Positions 61,382 through 64,000 of a stretch of 64,000 bases of DNA are shown in pieces. Under the pieces are notes generated by a model that saw nothing but the letters and a program-made list of their open reading frames with translations, was not told the origin of the DNA and did no database searches. Every line of letters begins with the position of its first letter. Positions within the stretch are counted from its first letter, which is position 1. This DNA is from an uncultured Ilumatobacter sp. (lineage in GTDB: Bacteria; Actinomycetota; Acidimicrobiia; Acidimicrobiales; Ilumatobacteraceae), in the NCBI GenBank assembly GCA_905480335.1, contig CAJQPY010000003.1, positions 97,457-161,456 of the forward strand, in the 5' to 3' direction. Position numbers and translations under genes: made by a program.

Positions 61382-62017
61382 TCACGCGGGAGCACCAAAC
61401 TGACGGTCACCCGCATCACCCAACCCCGGCACGATGAATGCGTCGTCGTTCAGTTCGTCGTCCACTGCAGCAGTAAACAGCGTGACGTCAATTCCGCACG
61501 CATCGACAGCAGCGATCCCCTCCGGGGCGCACAGTGCACACACGACGGTCAGTGGCTGTGCCGCTCCGCGATTGATAAGGAGCCGCAGCGTATGGATCAA
61601 CGATCCACCCGTGGCGAGCATCGGGTCCACGACAATGACCGGACGGCTCGCCATGTCGTCGGGCAACTTGTTGACGTAGGGCTCCGGCTCGTGCGTCTCT
61701 TCGTTGCGCGCTATGCCGATGAACCCGATATCGGCGTTAGGCAGCAGGTGCTGAGCAGGGCTCAGGAATCCCAACCCTGCCCGCAGGATCGGGATGATCA
61801 CCGGCTGTGACGCCAACCGCACGGCAGATGCCTCGGTCAGCGGGGTCGTGACCGTGCCTTCGAGCGTCGGCAACGTCCGTGTCGCCTCGGCGATCAGCAA
61901 CATACCGATCCGCTCAAGGTTCGTCCGAAAGAGCGCATTGGGCGTTTCGGCATCTCGGATCCGAGCCAGCGCCTCGAGAGCGAGCGGGTGATCAACTACG
62001 ACGATTTCGACTGTCAT
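61382..62017 (-). CDS. upp: Uracil phosphoribosyltransferase
   Basis: Converts uracil and PRPP to UMP in pyrimidine salvage. 211 residues: VDHPLALEALARIRDAETPNALFRTNLERIGMLL, VIIPILRAGLGFLSPAQHLLPNADIGFIGIARNEET, the PRPP loop VIVVDPMLATGGSL and IVPGLGDAGDRQFG at the C-terminus. The ATG at 62017 gives the family N-terminus (MTVEIVVVDHPLA). It lies 14 bases downstream of an adenosine deaminase gene on the same strand, a salvage operon. Confidence 0.96.
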   Translation of the reverse strand: MTVEIVVVDHPLALEALARIRDAETPNALFRTNLERIGMLLIAEATRTLPTLEGTVTTPLTEASAVRLASQPVIIPILRAGLGFLSPAQHLLPNADIGFIGIARNEETHEPEPYVNKLPDDMASRPVIVVDPMLATGGSLIHTLRLLINRGAAQPLTVVCALCAPEGIAAVDACGIDVTLFTAAVDDELNDDAFIVPGLGDAGDRQFGAPA

Positions 62018-62030
62018 GGTTCGCAGCCTG

Positions 62031-63113
62031 TCAGACTCCGAGCTGCTCCTCCGCTTTAAGCATCGCATAACGCGGCTTCACGATCCCATCGATGATCTTG
62101 ATCCGCTCAGGAAATGGCACGAAAGCCGACTTCAATGCGTTGACCGTAAGCCACTGCATGTCGTCGAGTCCCCACCCAAACGCGTCGCGGCAACCGAGCA
62201 TCTCCTTGGTCATGGACGTATCACTCATGAGACGGTTGTCGGTGTTGATCGTCACGCGGAACCGTAGGCGCCGGAACATCCCAATCGGATGTTCGGCGAT
62301 CGACGGGGCTATACCCGTATTGACGTTGGAGGTCGGGCACACCTCAAGTGGGATGCGTCGATCGCGGATGTAGTTCGCTAATTGACCCAGCGTTGCGTCA
62401 CCGTCCCGGCTGATTTCGATGTCATCGACAAGACGAACGCCGTGGCCCAGCCGCTCGGCCCCACATAATTGGACAGCCTCCCAAATCGACGGCAGTCCGA
62501 ATGCTTCGCCGGCATGAATCGTGGCGTGGAAATTCTCGCGGTTGACGAGCTGAAAGGCGTCGAGGTGGCGAGTCGGCGGAAACCCGGCCTCCGGCCCGGC
62601 GATGTCGAATCCTATGACACCAGCGTCACGGTGCCGAACGGCGAGTTCAGCGATCTCGTAGCTTCGGGCAGCCTGGCGCATGGCGGAGAGGATCGAATAA
62701 ATAGTGAGATCGGTGCCATCCGAGCCGCGCCGAAAGCCGTCCGTGACCGCTGTGACGACTTCGTCGAGCGTAAGCCTGGCTTCAAGGTGCAACTCGGGTG
62801 CGAAGCGGACCTCGGCGTAAACAATGCCGTCGGCAGCGAGATCCTGCGCGCACTCGAATGCAACACGCTCGATGGCGTCACGGTGCTGCATCACACCGCC
62901 AGTGTGCGCGAACGTTTCAAGGTAGAGCACAAGATCGTTGCGCTTGGCCCCGCGGTTGAACCACTGAGCCAATTCGTCCGCATCTGTCGTCGGAAGATCG
63001 GCGTAGCCGTACTCCGACGCCAACTCGATCACCGTCTGGGGGCGCAGCCCGCCGTCGAGATGGTCATGAAGTAGCGCCTTGGGTGCCCGTGCGATCAGAT
63101 CAGCGGTCGCCAT
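62031..63113 (-). CDS. add: Adenosine deaminase (canonical paralogue)
   Basis: 360 residues. The zinc motif LLHDHLDGGLRPQTVIELASEYG is at the start, then VYAEVRFAPELHLEARLTLDEVV, the substrate loop HAGEAFGLPSIWEAVQLCGAERLGHGVRL with the catalytic Glu and His, CPTSNVNTGIAPSIAEHPI, and VTINTDNRLMSDTSMTKEM. It deaminates adenosine and deoxyadenosine to inosine forms. It precedes upp and faces the nucleoside transport operon about 3.6 kb away. The ATG at 63113 or GTG at 63119 may be used. Confidence 0.95.
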   Translation of the reverse strand: MATADLIARAPKALLHDHLDGGLRPQTVIELASEYGYADLPTTDADELAQWFNRGAKRNDLVLYLETFAHTGGVMQHRDAIERVAFECAQDLAADGIVYAEVRFAPELHLEARLTLDEVVTAVTDGFRRGSDGTDLTIYSILSAMRQAARSYEIAELAVRHRDAGVIGFDIAGPEAGFPPTRHLDAFQLVNRENFHATIHAGEAFGLPSIWEAVQLCGAERLGHGVRLVDDIEISRDGDATLGQLANYIRDRRIPLEVCPTSNVNTGIAPSIAEHPIGMFRRLRFRVTINTDNRLMSDTSMTKEMLGCRDAFGWGLDDMQWLTVNALKSAFVPFPERIKIIDGIVKPRYAMLKAEEQLGV

Positions 63114-63180
63114 GGCCACACGCTATCGATCTCAGAGATCTGGCCAAGCCGAACGGCAGCCGGTTCACAGGTGGGCTCAA

Positions 63181-64000
63181 TCACATTGAACGACGTTGGT
63201 CGCTGGGGACGGCAGCGACGCGGAAACCCATGTTGCCCGTCGACGAGTCGACCGCATTCGAACTCCGTGCCGAGACGCGGTACCGATCGCAGTAGGAGTC
63301 GTGACAGAGGTACGACCCACCACGAATCACGCGTGCCTCGCCGGCCGGCGGACCAGTAGGGTCGGTAGTGGGACCAGTGCGGTGAAAATCGGAGTGAAAC
63401 CAGTCTGCACACCACTCCCACACATTTCCGGCGACGTTGTAAAGGCCAAATCCATTCGGCGGGAACGCATCGACAGGGGCAGTGCCGACGTATCCATCGT
63501 CGGCGGTGTTCTCGACGGGAAAGCTCCCCTCCCATATGTTGCACATTGTTGCGCCATCAGGCGCCAACTCGTCGCCCCACGCAAAACGTCGCAACTCGAG
63601 TCCGCCGCGCGCAGCGCGTTCCCACTCCGCTTCCGTCGGAAGCCTCACTCCCGCCCATTCGCAATACGCCATCGCATCGTTCCACGAGACGTGCACGACG
63701 GGATGGTCGAGTAGGCCCTCAAGATCAGACTGTGGTCCAGCCGGATGAGCCCAGTCCGCCCCAAACACCTGCCGCCACCACGGTGTGGCCGCTACCGCGC
63801 GAGTTTCGGGAAAGTCATCCGGAAGAAACATGTGGAATACGAACGACCACTCAAACCGTTCTGCGTCCGTGCCGAAGCCGGTGTCATCGACAAAGTTCCT
63901 GAACTCTCGGTTACTGACTGCGTACGGAGCGATCTGGTACTCACCGAGCTCGATCTCGCGGGCCGGACTCTCACCATCGCCTTTCCAGCGGTAGTCCTCG
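63181..64000 (-). CDS. Formylglycine-generating enzyme (SUMF1) family protein, partial
   Basis: The minus-strand frame is open to the window edge, giving about 272 residues of the C-terminal part. Family words: [100 protein letters not shown] and TGNMGFRVA. The Cys pair in [11 protein letters not shown] corresponds to the copper/active-site cysteines of formylglycine-generating enzymes, which oxidise a sulfatase Cys to formylglycine. No sulfatase lies in the window. The N-terminus is outside. Confidence 0.88.
   Translation of the reverse strand, partial: EDYRWKGDGESPAREIELGEYQIAPYAVSNREFRNFVDDTGFGTDAERFEWSFVFHMFLPDDFPETRAVAATPWWRQVFGADWAHPAGPQSDLEGLLDHPVVHVSWNDAMAYCEWAGVRLPTEAEWERAARGGLELRRFAWGDELAPDGATMCNIWEGSFPVENTADDGYVGTAPVDAFPPNGFGLYNVAGNVWEWCADWFHSDFHRTGPTTDPTGPPAGEARVIRGGSYLCHDSYCDRYRVSARSSNAVDSSTGNMGFRVAAVPSDQRRSM

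Overview
The window is a high-GC bacterial chromosome segment that reads as an actinobacterium, most likely of the class Acidimicrobiia (Ilumatobacter-like). The support is two tiny actinobacterial ribosomal proteins (bS22 at 28840-28932 and bL37 at 17121-17204), a DUF501 protein, a DtxR-family regulator, many GTG starts, and several different fatty-acid beta-oxidation genes. No phage, insertion sequence, CRISPR array or rRNA was seen. This class-level placement is inference.

Layout. 1-8.1 kb: lipid catabolism (a frameshifted enoyl-CoA hydratase, two acyl-CoA dehydrogenases, an enoyl-CoA hydratase, a nitroreductase, an SDR, a DoxX protein and a malonyl/acyl-CoA ligase carrying an apparent in-frame palindromic insertion). 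8.2-12.1 kb: an iron-related block on the minus strand: a 2Fe-2S ferredoxin-like protein, a bacterioferritin-like protein, a DtxR/IdeR-family regulator with altered metal ligands, a decayed stretch with a truncated lipoprotein, an unknown 183-residue protein and a HugZ-like haem-utilisation protein. The last operon is preceded by a near-perfect 32-bp palindrome of DtxR-box type and a leader able to form competing hairpins at the ribosome binding site. 12.4-24 kb: tRNA-Leu and mixed genes (LytR_C protein, Fe-S nuclease, GDP-fucose synthase, VOC protein, bL37, serine hydrolase, PHP protein, YchF, DUF192, RsmI, HAD phosphatase, thioesterase).

24-41.4 kb is a dense plus-strand housekeeping block: metG, tatD, ksgA, ispE, bS22, tRNA-Gln, a shortened glmU, prs, bL25, pth, mfd, a foldase lipoprotein, mazG, eno and a FtsB/DivIC-like protein. 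41.5-47 kb is a CoxDEFG-type maturation set for a molybdenum hydroxylase of the CO/xanthine dehydrogenase family (MoxR ATPase, VWA protein, split XdhC, MobA-like transferase, CoxG), without any catalytic subunit in the window and interrupted by an NlpC/P60 gene on the other strand.

47-53 kb holds DUF501, a Ppx-like fragment protein, a GNAT acetyltransferase, a basic protein, two more enoyl-CoA hydratases and an SGNH hydrolase. 53-63 kb is a nucleoside uptake and salvage region: BMP lipoprotein, ABC ATPase and two permeases, two divergent adenosine deaminase paralogues and uracil phosphoribosyltransferase, with queF and a cupredoxin-tailed lipoprotein between them. The window ends inside a formylglycine-generating-enzyme-like gene.
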